64,000 nt of DNA from Streptomyces sp. NBC_01216 (GCF_035994945.1 NZ_CP108677.1:186001-250000), one strand, 5' to 3'. Positions 43,513-52,790 are shown, numbered from the stretch's first letter. Notes: generated from the letters alone by a model not told the origin. Program-made: numbers and translations.

Positions 43513-44583
43513 CTACAGCGTGCCGCGCCGCCATTCGCGGACCAGCAGGTAGCCGAGGTAAAGACCGCCGATGGCCATCGTGTAGATGCCCACCGGCAGA
43601 TTCTCCAGGAGCGGCATCTGCTGGGCGGCGAGATCGGCCAGGACCAGCAGCAGCGCGCCCAACAGCATGGACAGCGCGAGCTGGGGGCCTGATCCGCGCG
43701 ACAGCCGCTTGGCGATCTGGGGGGCCGTCAGGGAGATGAAGGCGATCGGCCCCGCCACGCTCACCGCACCGGCCGACAGCACGATCGCCAGGGTGACGGC
43801 GACGGTCTTGGTCCGGGCGGGCCGGCCGCCGAGCGCCGCCGCGGTGTCGTCACCCATCTCGCCGATTCCGATGTCCCGCGAGAGCAGCACGGCGAGCGGT
43901 ACGACCCCGGCGAGGACCAGCCAGATCGTGGTCGCGTCCTCCCAGGAGCGGGCCGACAGGCTGCCGTTGACGTAGGCGCTGAGCACGGTCGCCTTGTCCC
44001 GCTCGACGGCGTAGACGACGTACTGGATGACGGCGACCGCCATGGCGGAGACGCCGATACCGGCGACGACGAGGCGCACCGGGTTACGGAAGCCGGTCCC
44101 GGTCGACACGTAGACGAGCACCATGGCCAGGACCGCGCCGAGGAGTGCTCCGGCGGATACCGGCACGGTGTCCGGCAGGAGCAGGGCGACGACGGCCGCG
44201 CCCGCGCCCGCGCCAGCGCCGAGTCCGATCACGTCCGGACTGCCGAGGGGATTGCGGGTGACCGACTGGAACAGCGCTCCGGAGAGGCCGAACGCGGCGC
44301 CCGTGCCGATGCCGACGACCAGTCGCGGGCCGCGCAGGCGGTTGAGGACGAAGGCGTTCTTGCCTTCCGCCCCGCCGAGCAACGCCGAGGGGAGATCGGG
44401 AAGCCGGATACCGAGGCGGCCCAGCGTGAGCGTGGCCGTCGCGGCGACGACGAGCAGGAACAGCAGGCCGATCGCCAGGAGGATCGTGGAGGTGCGTACG
44501 CGTACCGACACCGTGCCGCCGATCCTGACGACGCGTGTGCCCGAGGGCGCCCGGACGGGAGCCGGGGTCGGCTGGGCGCTCAT
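43513..44583 (-). CDS. FecCD-type siderophore ABC transporter permease (2)
   Basis: 356 aa. FecCD family with 9-10 TM segments: FVLNRLRGPRLVVGIGTGAA, FGLSGALFQSVTRNPLGSPD, GGRPARTKTVAVTLAIVLSA, GPIAFISLTAPQIAKRLSRG. The ATG overlaps the stop of the first permease (ATGA). It forms the second half of the heterodimeric membrane channel. Confidence 0.93.
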   Translation of the reverse strand: MSAQPTPAPVRAPSGTRVVRIGGTVSVRVRTSTILLAIGLLFLLVVAATATLTLGRLGIRLPDLPSALLGGAEGKNAFVLNRLRGPRLVVGIGTGAAFGLSGALFQSVTRNPLGSPDVIGLGAGAGAGAAVVALLLPDTVPVSAGALLGAVLAMVLVYVSTGTGFRNPVRLVVAGIGVSAMAVAVIQYVVYAVERDKATVLSAYVNGSLSARSWEDATTIWLVLAGVVPLAVLLSRDIGIGEMGDDTAAALGGRPARTKTVAVTLAIVLSAGAVSVAGPIAFISLTAPQIAKRLSRGSGPQLALSMLLGALLLVLADLAAQQMPLLENLPVGIYTMAIGGLYLGYLLVREWRRGTL

Positions 44584-45617
44584 GCGCTCCCTCTCATCCG
44601 GCGGACGGCCAGCAGGAGCGCGGGCGCTCCTATAAAAGCGGTGACGACGCCGACCATGACCTCCTGCGGGCGGAGCAGCACGCGCCCGACGACGTCGGCG
44701 CAGAGCAGGAGCGTGGGACCGGCCAGGGTCGAGAAGAGGATCTGGAGACGGAAGTCGACGCCGACCAGGGCGCGTACGAGGTGCGGAACGGCGAGACCGA
44801 CGAACGCGACGGGACCGACGGCAGCGGTGGCGGCCGCGCTGAGGAGGGTGGCCGCGAGCAGTCCCGCCGCCTTCGTCCGCGCCGGGCCGGCACCGAGGGC
44901 GGTCGCCGCGTCGTCGCCCAGGGCCATCACGTTGAGGCCGGGCGCGATCACGAGTGCGAGGAGAAGCCCCACGGCGGCGAAGGGCAGGACGGACCAGAAG
45001 ACCTCGAAGTCCCGCCCGCCCAGGGCTCCGACGACCCAGTAGCGGTAGCTGTCGAAGACCTTGGGTCTGGTCAGGGTGACGGCCTGGACGAAGGCCGCGA
45101 GGACGGCGGAGAGGACGGCTCCGGCCAGCACCAGGCGGGCCGGGCCGGCGTTCGTCCCGGCGGAGCCGATGAGGTGCACGACGAGTCCGGCGAGCAGGGC
45201 GCCCGGCAGAGCCCACCAGAGGGTGGCGGACCGCCCCGTGACGCCGAGGAACGCGGTCGCGGCGACGATGCTCGCCGAGGCGCCCGCGTTGATGCCCAGA
45301 AGTCCGGGCTCGGCGAGGGGGTTCCGGGTGACTCCCTGCATCAGGGTGCCGGCGACCGCCAGGCTCACGCCGGCGAGGACTCCGATCGCGGTCCGCGGGT
45401 AGCGGCTCTCGACGACGGTGGTCAGATAGGCGTCGCCGTGGCCCGCGAGGACATCCACGACCGAACGGAACGACGTGGTCTTGCTGCCGAACATCACGCT
45501 CGCGAGCATCGCGAGGACGAGGGCGGTCAGACAGATCGTCAGGGACAGCGCCAGCCGGGCGGCGCCGGCACGCGAGGTGCTGGTACCACCCGGCTCGGCG
45601 AGCACGGAGGAGGCCAT
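44580..45617 (-). CDS. FecCD-type siderophore ABC transporter permease (1)
   Basis: 345 aa. Ten TM segments. VVESRYPRTAIGVLAGVSLA, VAGTLMQGVTRNPLAEPGLL, GAGPARTKAAGLLAATLLSA, GPVAFVGLAVPHLVRALVGV are diagnostic. Follows the substrate-binding protein by 16 nt and overlaps the second permease. With it, forms the ferric-siderophore channel. Confidence 0.93.
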   Translation of the reverse strand: MASSVLAEPGGTSTSRAGAARLALSLTICLTALVLAMLASVMFGSKTTSFRSVVDVLAGHGDAYLTTVVESRYPRTAIGVLAGVSLAVAGTLMQGVTRNPLAEPGLLGINAGASASIVAATAFLGVTGRSATLWWALPGALLAGLVVHLIGSAGTNAGPARLVLAGAVLSAVLAAFVQAVTLTRPKVFDSYRYWVVGALGGRDFEVFWSVLPFAAVGLLLALVIAPGLNVMALGDDAATALGAGPARTKAAGLLAATLLSAAATAAVGPVAFVGLAVPHLVRALVGVDFRLQILFSTLAGPTLLLCADVVGRVLLRPQEVMVGVVTAFIGAPALLLAVRRMRGSA

Positions 45618-45633
45618 GCGCAGGGAACCGTGT

Positions 45634-46686
45634 CTACTTCCCGGCCTTGGCGACGGCCTTGTCGATCAGGGGCAGGTAGCGCTCGATGCTCCACGGCACG
45701 GTGAGCGGGTTGATCATCGAGGAGGCCGTGACGAAGGGGGTGTCGTGGCTGTACACGATGGCGCCCTTCTTGACCGCGGGGATGGCGGCGTACAGCGGCT
45801 GGGCCTCGATCTGCTCGCGCGACTTCTCGTCCATGTAGAACGTGAACACGACGTCGCTGCCGGCGAGCTTGTTGGCGTTCTCCAGGCCGATGATCGCGGA
45901 GTCCGTACCCTCGGTCTCCTTGAACTCGTTGACGACCGGGTCGACCTTGAGGCCGAGGGACGTGAGCATCTCCACGCGCTGCTCCTTCGGCTTGAACACG
46001 CCGAGGGTGCCGGGGCCGGTGTTGTAGATGTAGGAGAACGTGACGTTCTTGTATTTCGACCGGCCGGCGGCGGCCCCGGCCAGCTGCTCACGGATCTTCG
46101 CGGTCAGCGCCTTGCCCTCCTCGGGCTCACCGAGGGCCTTGGCGACGATGTCGATCTGCTGGTCCCAGTCGGTGCTCCACGCCTTGTCGGGGTAGGCCAC
46201 GGTCGGCGCGATGTCCTTGAGGACGTCGTACTGCTCCTTGGTGACGCCGGACCAGGGGGCGAGGATCACATCGGGCTCGAGCTCGGTGATGGCCTCGATG
46301 TCGAGCTCCTCCATCCCCTTGAACTGCTGGGGGAGCTTGTCGCCCGCCTTGGTGACGGCCTCGTGGATCCACGGCAGGTAGCCGGTCTTGTCGCTGCCCC
46401 AGGGATAGCTCTCGATGCCGACCGGTGTGTGGCCGAGCGCGATGGCGGTCTCGGCGGAGCCCTGTCCGAGGGTGACGATGCGCTGGGGCCGGCTGGTGAT
46501 GGTCGCCTCGCCGAGCGCGCTCTTGATGGTCACGGGGAAGGCGCCGCTGCTTTTCTTCGCGTCGCCGGAGCCGACGGTGTCCTTCTTCTCGCCCGAGCCG
46601 CAGCCACCGACGAGGAGGGAGAGCGTTGCGGCGGCTGCCGTGGCGACGGCTGCGCGACGGCGGATGCGGGTCACTGCGAGGGGCAT
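45634..46686 (-). CDS. Iron-siderophore ABC transporter substrate-binding lipoprotein
   Basis: 350 aa. Lipobox LVGGC with Cys at 29, then a class III binding-protein fold: ATITSRPQRIVTLGQGSAET, ALGHTPVGIESYPWGSDKTG, ELEPDVILAPWSGVTKEQYD, VPWSIERYLPLIDKAVAKA. It binds ferric siderophore outside the membrane and hands it to the permeases. An iron box at 46780-46798 precedes it. The operon lacks an ATPase gene, so one is shared from elsewhere. Confidence 0.93.
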   Translation of the reverse strand: MPLAVTRIRRRAAVATAAAATLSLLVGGCGSGEKKDTVGSGDAKKSSGAFPVTIKSALGEATITSRPQRIVTLGQGSAETAIALGHTPVGIESYPWGSDKTGYLPWIHEAVTKAGDKLPQQFKGMEELDIEAITELEPDVILAPWSGVTKEQYDVLKDIAPTVAYPDKAWSTDWDQQIDIVAKALGEPEEGKALTAKIREQLAGAAAGRSKYKNVTFSYIYNTGPGTLGVFKPKEQRVEMLTSLGLKVDPVVNEFKETEGTDSAIIGLENANKLAGSDVVFTFYMDEKSREQIEAQPLYAAIPAVKKGAIVYSHDTPFVTASSMINPLTVPWSIERYLPLIDKAVAKAGK

Positions 46687-46779
46687 GGACGATCCTTCTC
46701 TGCGGGCAGTCGATGCGGAGGGGACCTGTGCGCGACGGACGCGCACAGGCCTGGTCCCGGCCCCGAAGCCGATAGGTAC

Positions 46780-46798
46780 TTAGGTAAAGCTAAGTTAG
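46780..46798. promoter_or_regulatory. Iron box (DmdR/DtxR operator)
   Basis: TTAGGTAAAGCTAAGTTAG matches the DtxR/DmdR consensus TTAGGTTAGSCTAACCTAA at about 14 of 19 positions, about 94 bp upstream of the binding-protein start. It lies in an AT-rich patch. Iron-replete DmdR1 is expected to repress here. Confidence 0.75.
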
Positions 46799-46910
46799 GT
46801 TTCCCTTATCTCCAAATCAAGAGCCCGACGGGTGCGGGCCGCGATACCTCGCGACGGGACACCGCCCGGCCGGCACGGTGGCGGGCTCTTCCCCCGGCGG
46901 CCAAGGGAGT

Positions 46911-48044
46911 TCAGCACGCGAGCCGGAGCGGAGGACGCCAGACCCGGCCGTCGCCGGGTGTTCCGGGACTCGGCCGATACCGGAGCGGCACGAGATGAGT
47001 CGAGGCCGTCGTCTCGTTGCGGGTGCCGAGCCAGAGGTCGATGACCTGCCACGGCCGGCCGTCGAGCACCGCCACCGTGCGCGGCTGACCCCCACAGCTG
47101 TTGCCGTCGAAGACGCGCCGTCCGTACACGGGCGCGCCCCAGCCGACGTTTCCTGGGGCGCTCCAGCCCGAGTAGAGGCCGGGTGACGTGGCGTAACCGA
47201 TGGGTGTGCCGGCGCAGTAGCCGCAGCCCTGGTCGGAGTAGGTCAGGACGTAGACGCGGTGCACGGGGTCCCAGTAACCCCCCGGGCCCTCCACGTGGGA
47301 AAGTCCCGCGATCTTGGCGACGCCGACACCGGGCTCTCCGCCGCTGCCCGTGCGGTCGAGTTGCTGGAGCGAGAGCGCTGCGGTGCCCGGCCGGGTGCAG
47401 ACGAGAGCGGGCCGCCCGCCGGGCTCGCCTGACTCGATGAAGCCGAAGTCGCCGTTGCCCAGGCAGATGTCGAGAGCCGGCTTGCGGTACCAGCCGGACG
47501 GCGGACCGGCGGTGGGGCCGCACGGTCCGGCCGGGCCCGCGCACCCCATGGCGTTGTAAGCGTGCGGAGCGCCCAGGCTGTACTGCCGCGGGGCATTGAA
47601 CCACAGGACGAAGGCGCCGTCGTCGGCACCCCAGCCGGACCGGCGGATCATCCGTGGGTTGAAGCAGCCCTGCCCGGTGCCTCCACAGGTCTCCTGCCAG
47701 CTCTGCCGGGTGGAAGGGTCATCCGATCCCGGGTCGAAGAGCAGCCTGGGCGCGGTCCAGGGGCCGGTGAGCGACGGGGCCGTGGAGACGCCGAATCCGC
47801 ACCAGGGGGTGGAGCGGACGAACCATTCGTAGCCGCAGCCGTACATCGTCCCGTACATGAAGTAGGCGCCGTCGAAGCGAGCGATCACCCCGTCGTGCAG
47901 GTCCAGCCCGCGTACGGTCAGCGCGCTCGGCATCCGGCCACCGCCGGGTGCCGGTTCCAGACCGTGCGCCACCGGCGCGCACACGAACAGCGCGCACAGC
48001 GCGTACACCAGGGCGCTGAGGAGATTCCTGGCCCCCACGCGCAC
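46911..48044 (-). CDS. Secreted GH43-like/beta-propeller protein
   Basis: 377 aa. Signal peptide MRVGARNLLSALVYALCALF then VCAPVAHG. The mature protein has repeated propeller-like blades (LHDGVIARFDGAYFMYGTMY, GFGVSTAPSLTGPWTAPRLL, MIRRSGWGADDGAFVLWFNA, DICLGNGDFGFIESGEPGGR, SGWSAPGNVGWGAPVYGRRV) and many Cys, in a GH43/arabinanase-like layout; the catalytic acids are not certain. GTG 48044 has GGAGG 7 nt upstream. Extracellular; substrate unknown. Confidence 0.78.
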   Translation of the reverse strand: MRVGARNLLSALVYALCALFVCAPVAHGLEPAPGGGRMPSALTVRGLDLHDGVIARFDGAYFMYGTMYGCGYEWFVRSTPWCGFGVSTAPSLTGPWTAPRLLFDPGSDDPSTRQSWQETCGGTGQGCFNPRMIRRSGWGADDGAFVLWFNAPRQYSLGAPHAYNAMGCAGPAGPCGPTAGPPSGWYRKPALDICLGNGDFGFIESGEPGGRPALVCTRPGTAALSLQQLDRTGSGGEPGVGVAKIAGLSHVEGPGGYWDPVHRVYVLTYSDQGCGYCAGTPIGYATSPGLYSGWSAPGNVGWGAPVYGRRVFDGNSCGGQPRTVAVLDGRPWQVIDLWLGTRNETTASTHLVPLRYRPSPGTPGDGRVWRPPLRLAC

Positions 48045-48403
48045 CCCCTTCCCTCCGTCTCGTGCCACAGGTCCCCATGAAATCCCATCAAGTATCTGAA
48101 CATACTTTCATTTCATCCATATTCGCCCGTCCGGTCCGCTCCGTCAGCCCTCACACCCGCCCGGCGTACGCCGTCCGCGCGACGGCCGAATGCCATTGGT
48201 CCCTCGGGAAACCATTCGACGCAACACCTGACGCACACCGTCCGCCCTGCTTTCGGCCACTCCTGGAGACCAACGGCCGTCGGCCCGGAGACGCCCCCGA
48301 AGTTCATCCAAGGATTACTGGATGGCCGTATACCTTTGGGGCTGGTTCCCTCATCCTGTCCACGGCGTGCCGCGGGGGCCCGCCGTGACACGAGAGGCGG
48401 GGC
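48045..48403. promoter_or_regulatory. Divergent region (GH43-like / phospholipase C), possible PHO box
   Basis: 359 nt. GTTCATCCAAG (48302-48312) fits the Streptomyces PHO-box 11-mer at 10 of 11 positions; the next 11 nt (48313-48323) fit poorly. TATACC at 48329-48334 is a possible -10 for the phospholipase gene. The stretch near 48080-48120 is AT-rich and may carry the minus-strand promoter. Confidence 0.5.
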
Positions 48404-50443
48404 ATGACTCCCATCAGCCGCAGGGGATTCGTCGGCATCGGGGCAGGGCTCGTGGCCGGGGCGGCGCTGCCGTCCGGCGCCGCGACGGCGGCGCCCTCGG
48501 CCGCCGCGCGGGCCGCCGTCGGTGACCTCACCGACGTCCGCCACGTGGTGATCCTCATGCAGGAGAACCGCAGCTTCGACCACTACTTCGGCGCTCTGCG
48601 CGGCGTCCGCGGCTTCGGCGACCGCGCCGCCGGCACCATCCCCGGCGGCCGGGGCGTGTTCGAGCAACCGAACTGGGGCGGTCGGCAGTACCCCTGGAAG
48701 CTCAGCGCCACCCCGCCCGCCGGCGGTGTCGACGGGGAGACCCTGGCCCAGTGCAACGGCGACCTGCCGCACAGCTGGACCTCGCAGCACGCGGCCTGGA
48801 ACAAGGGCCGGATGGACAACTGGGTCACCGGCGTCGGCAACACCCGCACCCTGGGACATCTCGACCGTGCCGACATCCCCTTCCACTACGCGCTCGCCGA
48901 CAACTACACCATCTGCGACGCCTACTTCTGCTCGGCGCTCAGCTCCACGGGTCCCAACCGCACCTTCCTGTGGAGCGGCAGGATCGATGCCTCAAGCAAG
49001 GACGGCGGCGACGAGTCCGGGCTGAGCTGGGAGACGTACGCCGAGGCACTCCAGCGAGCCGGGGTGACGTGGAAGGTCTACCAGAACGCCCAGGACAACT
49101 ACGGCGACAACGGCCTGGCCTACTTCACGAGGTTCACCGACGCGCGGCCGGGTGACCCGCTGTACGACCGCGGCATGGGCTCGGTCCCCGCGGTCACCGG
49201 CTCCACCCCCGACGACATCGCGGCCTCGATCCGCGCCGACGTCCTCTCCGGCATCCTTCCACAGGTCTCGTGGGTGGTCGCCGGCGAGGCGTTCTGCGAG
49301 CACCCCTACGCGCCGCCCGGCGACGGCGCCCACTTCGTCGACCTCGTCTACCGCGCCCTCGCCGCCGACCGCGAGGTCTTCGACTCGACCGTCCTGTTCC
49401 TCAACTACGACGAGAACGACGGCTTCTTCGACCACGTACCACCGCCGGTGGCCCCGCCGGGGACCCCGGGCGAGTACATCGGCAAAGTGCCGATCGGCCT
49501 CGGCTTCCGGGTCCCGATGATCGTCATGTCACCCTGGACCCGCGGCGGCTGGGTCAGCTCCGAGGTCTTCGACCACACATCCGTCCTGCGCTTCCTGGAG
49601 ACCTGGACGGCGGCCCTCGGCACGCCCGCGGCCTGCCCCCACATCAGCGACTGGCGCCGGAGGGTCACCGGTGACCTGACCGGCGTGTTCGACTTCGCCC
49701 GCCCCGTCTACGGGGTACCCGCCGGCCTGCCCTCGACCGCGAAGGTCATCGGCCAGTCCACCTGCGCGCCACTGCCTAACCCGGTGCCCCAGAACAACGC
49801 GCTCCCCGAGCAGGAACCGGGCAACCGCCCCGCTCGCGCCCTGCCGTACCAGGTCAACGGCAACCTCGACCGCTTCGAGTTCGGCGCGGCGGGCAAGATC
49901 CTGGCCTGGTTCTCCATGACGAACGAGGGCCCGCAAGCCACCCGGCCGGCCCACTTCTCGATCCACCCGCACCAGTACCGCGACACGGCGGCCTGGCAGT
50001 ACACCGTCGACCCGGAAAGTACGTCGACCGACTACTTCAACATCGGCACGGGCTGGGGCGGGGGCAGGTACGACCTCTCGATGATGGGCCCCAACCGCTT
50101 CCTGCGCCGCTTCACCGGCGACGCGTCCAAGGCGGGGAAGGAGATCGAGGTCGCGGCCCGGTTCGCGACCGAACCGGGCACCGGGAAGACGGCCGTCTAC
50201 TTCCGGATGACCAACTCCTCCGGAAGCCCCGTCACCTTCACGATCCGCTCGAACGACTACCGCTCGGACGGCCCCTGGACCTACCCGGTCGCCGCACACT
50301 CCTCACGGGAGGACTGGTTCAACGCGGTGGCCTACACCGACGGCTGGTACGACTTCACCGTTCTCGCCGACATCGACGGCACCTGGTCGCGCCGCTACAC
50401 CGGCCACATCGAGACGGGCGCTCCGAGCGTCACCGGCTCCTGA
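48404..50443 (+). CDS. plcC: Tat-exported phosphocholine-specific phospholipase C
   Basis: 679 aa. The twin-Arg signal SRRGFVG (residues 5-11) starts a Tat leader. The phosphoesterase domain reads VRHVVILMQENRSFDHYFGA, DNYTICDAYFCSALSSTGPN, LNYDENDGFFDHVPPP, as in bacterial non-hemolytic PLC/acid phosphatase AcpA-like enzymes. Two C-terminal DUF756 domains (about 480-580 and 590-670) are typical. It hydrolyses phosphatidylcholine/sphingomyelin, likely to release phosphate; a possible PHO box upstream supports phosphate control. Confidence 0.93.
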   Translation: MTPISRRGFVGIGAGLVAGAALPSGAATAAPSAAARAAVGDLTDVRHVVILMQENRSFDHYFGALRGVRGFGDRAAGTIPGGRGVFEQPNWGGRQYPWKLSATPPAGGVDGETLAQCNGDLPHSWTSQHAAWNKGRMDNWVTGVGNTRTLGHLDRADIPFHYALADNYTICDAYFCSALSSTGPNRTFLWSGRIDASSKDGGDESGLSWETYAEALQRAGVTWKVYQNAQDNYGDNGLAYFTRFTDARPGDPLYDRGMGSVPAVTGSTPDDIAASIRADVLSGILPQVSWVVAGEAFCEHPYAPPGDGAHFVDLVYRALAADREVFDSTVLFLNYDENDGFFDHVPPPVAPPGTPGEYIGKVPIGLGFRVPMIVMSPWTRGGWVSSEVFDHTSVLRFLETWTAALGTPAACPHISDWRRRVTGDLTGVFDFARPVYGVPAGLPSTAKVIGQSTCAPLPNPVPQNNALPEQEPGNRPARALPYQVNGNLDRFEFGAAGKILAWFSMTNEGPQATRPAHFSIHPHQYRDTAAWQYTVDPESTSTDYFNIGTGWGGGRYDLSMMGPNRFLRRFTGDASKAGKEIEVAARFATEPGTGKTAVYFRMTNSSGSPVTFTIRSNDYRSDGPWTYPVAAHSSREDWFNAVAYTDGWYDFTVLADIDGTWSRRYTGHIETGAPSVTGS

Positions 50444-50862
50444 GAGCCGTCCCGTCGTCCACAGCGGGTCGACGCGGCGTGGGACGCGGCACGTCGCGGG
50501 GCGGCGGGTCGGCCTCGTACGGGGCGCACGCGATCCGACAACGCCGCGTGGTGCCGTGGCCGGCCTCGTGCGCCCTTCGGGGATGACGGGACAGCCCTGA
50601 GAGCCTGTCGGGTGGCCGTCGATCGCCAGGGCGTGATCGCCCGGTCAGAGGCCACCCGACAGGCTCTGAGCTGGCGACGGCTCCCCGACACCGGCAGGCC
50701 GACGGACCGGGCCGGGGAGCCCTGGCGGTGAGCGGGGCCGGTGAACCGGGAAGACGCGGGAATTCCTGGGCGGCAGGCGGGACGACGGCGGCATTCGACA
50801 TTCGGGCGTCCACGCGCCGCGCGTTCCGCGACGGACATCCCATACGCGGTGATAATCCGCGT
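50444..50862. other. Intergenic region with palindromic element
   Basis: 419 nt with no credible gene. It holds the element at 50600-50667 and the USP promoter palindrome at 50841-50865; the rest is featureless. Confidence 0.5.
50600..50667 (+). repeat. Full palindromic (MITE-like) element
   Basis: AGAGCCTGTCGGGTGGCC (50600-50617) and GGCCACCCGACAGGCTCT (50650-50667) are perfect 18-bp terminal inverted repeats around a 32-nt middle that contains GGGCG-TGAT-CGCCC. Related copies lie at 30871, 43345 and 63408. No transposase is present. Confidence 0.85.
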
Positions 50863-50865
50863 ATG
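50841..50865. promoter_or_regulatory. Palindromic promoter/operator of the USP gene
   Basis: CATACGCGG-TGATAAT-CCGCGTATG: perfect 9-bp arms around GATAAT (50851-50856), a -10-like hexamer 6 nt before ATG 50863. The right arm ends in the start codon. A repressor here would block RNA polymerase; on the leaderless transcript only the right arm would be present. Confidence 0.8.
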
Positions 50866-51783
50866 AGCGAAGAGGCGTCAGTCGTCGTCGGTGTGGACGG
50901 GTCCGAGCACAGCCTCCGGGCGCTCGGCTGGGCGCTGAGCGTCGCGCGCGACATCGGCGCTCCCCTGCTCGTCGCCCATGTGCGCTCCGACGCCCTGCAA
51001 CTCGGATCCGCCCGGATCTCCTCCCTCGGCGGCATGCCCGAGATCCCCGACGCGGTCACCGACGGCGTCCGCACCTGGGTCGCGGGCCACGCGGCGGACG
51101 TGGCGGTGCGGTACGCCTCACTCGACGGCACCGTGACCGAGGCGCTGCTGACCTCGGCCCGCAACGCGCGGCTGTTGGTGATCGGCTCGCGCGGACACGG
51201 CGGATTCGCGACGCTGCTTCTCGGCTCGACCAGCCGGGCCCTGGCGTCGAGCGCCCCGTGTCCGGTCGTCGTCGTCCCGCACGAGGCACGCGCCGTGTCA
51301 CTGGAGAGCGGCGCGGAAGCCGGCCGGGTCATGCTCGGGCTGCACACCGAGGAGACCGCGGACGAGGTGGTCGACTTCGCGTTCCAGGCGGCGGGGCGGC
51401 GGGGCGTGGCGCTCGAAGCGCTGACCGCCTTCCGGCTGCCGGCCTCTCCGGCGATGCTCGTCGGCCCGCCGGCACCGGCCCTGCAGATGCCCGGGCAGAT
51501 GTCCATGGACGAGGCGTCGGATCTGGTGCGGGAGACCGAACGGCGCCAGGGCGAACGGCTGCGGCCCTTCACCGAGCGGTACCCGGGCGTCGAGGTCGTG
51601 CCGGCCGTCGTGCCCGCGGACGCGGCGGGACGCCTCGTCGAGGCGTCCCGCACCGCGGGACTCGTCGTCGTCGGCCGCCACCGGCACCGGCACCGGATGG
51701 AGACGCTGCTCATGGGGTCCGTCGCCCACGCGGTCCTCCACCACGCGCACTGTCCGGTCGCGGTGGTACCCGCCGCCCGCTGA
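50863..51783 (+). CDS. Universal stress protein, two UspA domains
   Basis: 306 aa. Domain 1 (about 1-140): VVVGVDGSEHSLRALGWALS and ATP-binding GSRGHGGFATLLLGSTSRAL with GxxG-x9-GS. Domain 2 (about 150-306) ends VVGRHRHRHRMETLLMGSVA, where the second Gly of the motif is lost, so it may not bind ATP. UspA proteins respond to stress, often hypoxia or nutrient limitation. No RBS; leaderless from the palindrome at 50841-50865. Confidence 0.92.
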   Translation: MSEEASVVVGVDGSEHSLRALGWALSVARDIGAPLLVAHVRSDALQLGSARISSLGGMPEIPDAVTDGVRTWVAGHAADVAVRYASLDGTVTEALLTSARNARLLVIGSRGHGGFATLLLGSTSRALASSAPCPVVVVPHEARAVSLESGAEAGRVMLGLHTEETADEVVDFAFQAAGRRGVALEALTAFRLPASPAMLVGPPAPALQMPGQMSMDEASDLVRETERRQGERLRPFTERYPGVEVVPAVVPADAAGRLVEASRTAGLVVVGRHRHRHRMETLLMGSVAHAVLHHAHCPVAVVPAAR

Positions 51784-51829
51784 CGCGGGTGGCGGCACCG
51801 GCGGCACGGCCGACCCCGCGGCGGCCGGG

Positions 51830-52270
51830 TCAGGGCAGGCGCAGAGTGACCCAGGGAATGGTGTCGCCCGGCAGCAGGTACCGCTCGGTCTCCACGAAGC
51901 CGTGTGCCAAGGCGAACCGCAGACCGTCCTCGTTCGACGAGAGGACGACGGTCTCGATCGTCCGGGCACCTTTCTCGAGGGCTCGGGCCAGCCCCCGGGC
52001 GTAGAGGGCTTCCCCCACACCGCGCCCACGGTGCCCGGCGAGGGTCCGGGCGATCACCGTCGCCACCGCCTCGTCGTCGGCGGGTGGACGCACCGTCGAG
52101 CAGCCGACGAGGACGTCCCCCTGGTAGGCGACCTCCAGGTGGTTGCGGTGCAGCCTGACACGCACCTCGTCGAGGGTGAGGCGAGCCGTCGGGATGATCG
52201 CGTTGTGGACGTGTCGCCAGTCCTGGGCCATGGCGTCGCCGTCGACGGCGAGGATACGGAGTCCGGTCAT
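51830..52270 (-). CDS. GNAT-family N-acetyltransferase
   Basis: 146 aa, the standard length. TVIARTLAGHRGRGVGEALY contains the acetyl-CoA motif (RxxGxG), then ETVVLSSNEDGLRFALAHGF. The N-terminal part has HNAIIPTARLTLDEVRVRLH. Acceptor unknown. It is convergent with the USP gene. Confidence 0.85.
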   Translation of the reverse strand: MTGLRILAVDGDAMAQDWRHVHNAIIPTARLTLDEVRVRLHRNHLEVAYQGDVLVGCSTVRPPADDEAVATVIARTLAGHRGRGVGEALYARGLARALEKGARTIETVVLSSNEDGLRFALAHGFVETERYLLPGDTIPWVTLRLP

Positions 52271-52370
52271 GCCCGCATCCAACCCGGCGGAGGCCATCCG
52301 GTCCACCGGGTATCCCCCGCGCCGCCGCGGCATCCCGCGAGGGGTCCCCGGGGATGCCGCCGCCGGCGGT

Positions 52371-52637
52371 TCAGCGCGTGTCGCCCTCCCAGTCCCAGCG
52401 CAGCGAGTCGCCCTCACGCGGTCCGTACCGGGCGCGACCTCCCGGCCCGTAGGCCCCTATCTCGGTGCCGAGGGCCGCACCCTCGGTCAGTTCACGGCTC
52501 GTCCAGCCCGTCACGTCGAGCAGCAGCCCGTCCAGCGGCCCGGCCACCAACTCGCGGTAGTCACGCCCCGGTCTCGGGCCGGGATGGGGATCGTCGTGGT
52601 CAGCGCCGTACACGCGGCCTCGCATCAACTCGTCCAT
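52371..52637 (-). CDS. Hypothetical protein (88 aa)
   Basis: Sequence begins MDELMRGRVYGADHDDPHPG then DYRELVAGPLDGLLLDVTGW and ends GPREGDSLRWDWEGDTR. Acidic and compact; no TM, no domain recognised. The frame allows ATGs at 52637 and 52625. It precedes the GNAT gene in the same orientation by 100 nt. Confidence 0.6.
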   Translation of the reverse strand: MDELMRGRVYGADHDDPHPGPRPGRDYRELVAGPLDGLLLDVTGWTSRELTEGAALGTEIGAYGPGGRARYGPREGDSLRWDWEGDTR

Positions 52638-52790
52638 ACCCGGCAGCATCGCACCCGGCACTGACACACGCCCGGCCTCGCGGGCGTACGGCGGTACGGC
52701 CGGACGACGCTTCCCGGGGAAGAAGCCACCGCCCCGCCTCGGAGCACCGTCCGGCGTCCCGGGACGGTCCGCTCGTTCTCCGGGACCCGC

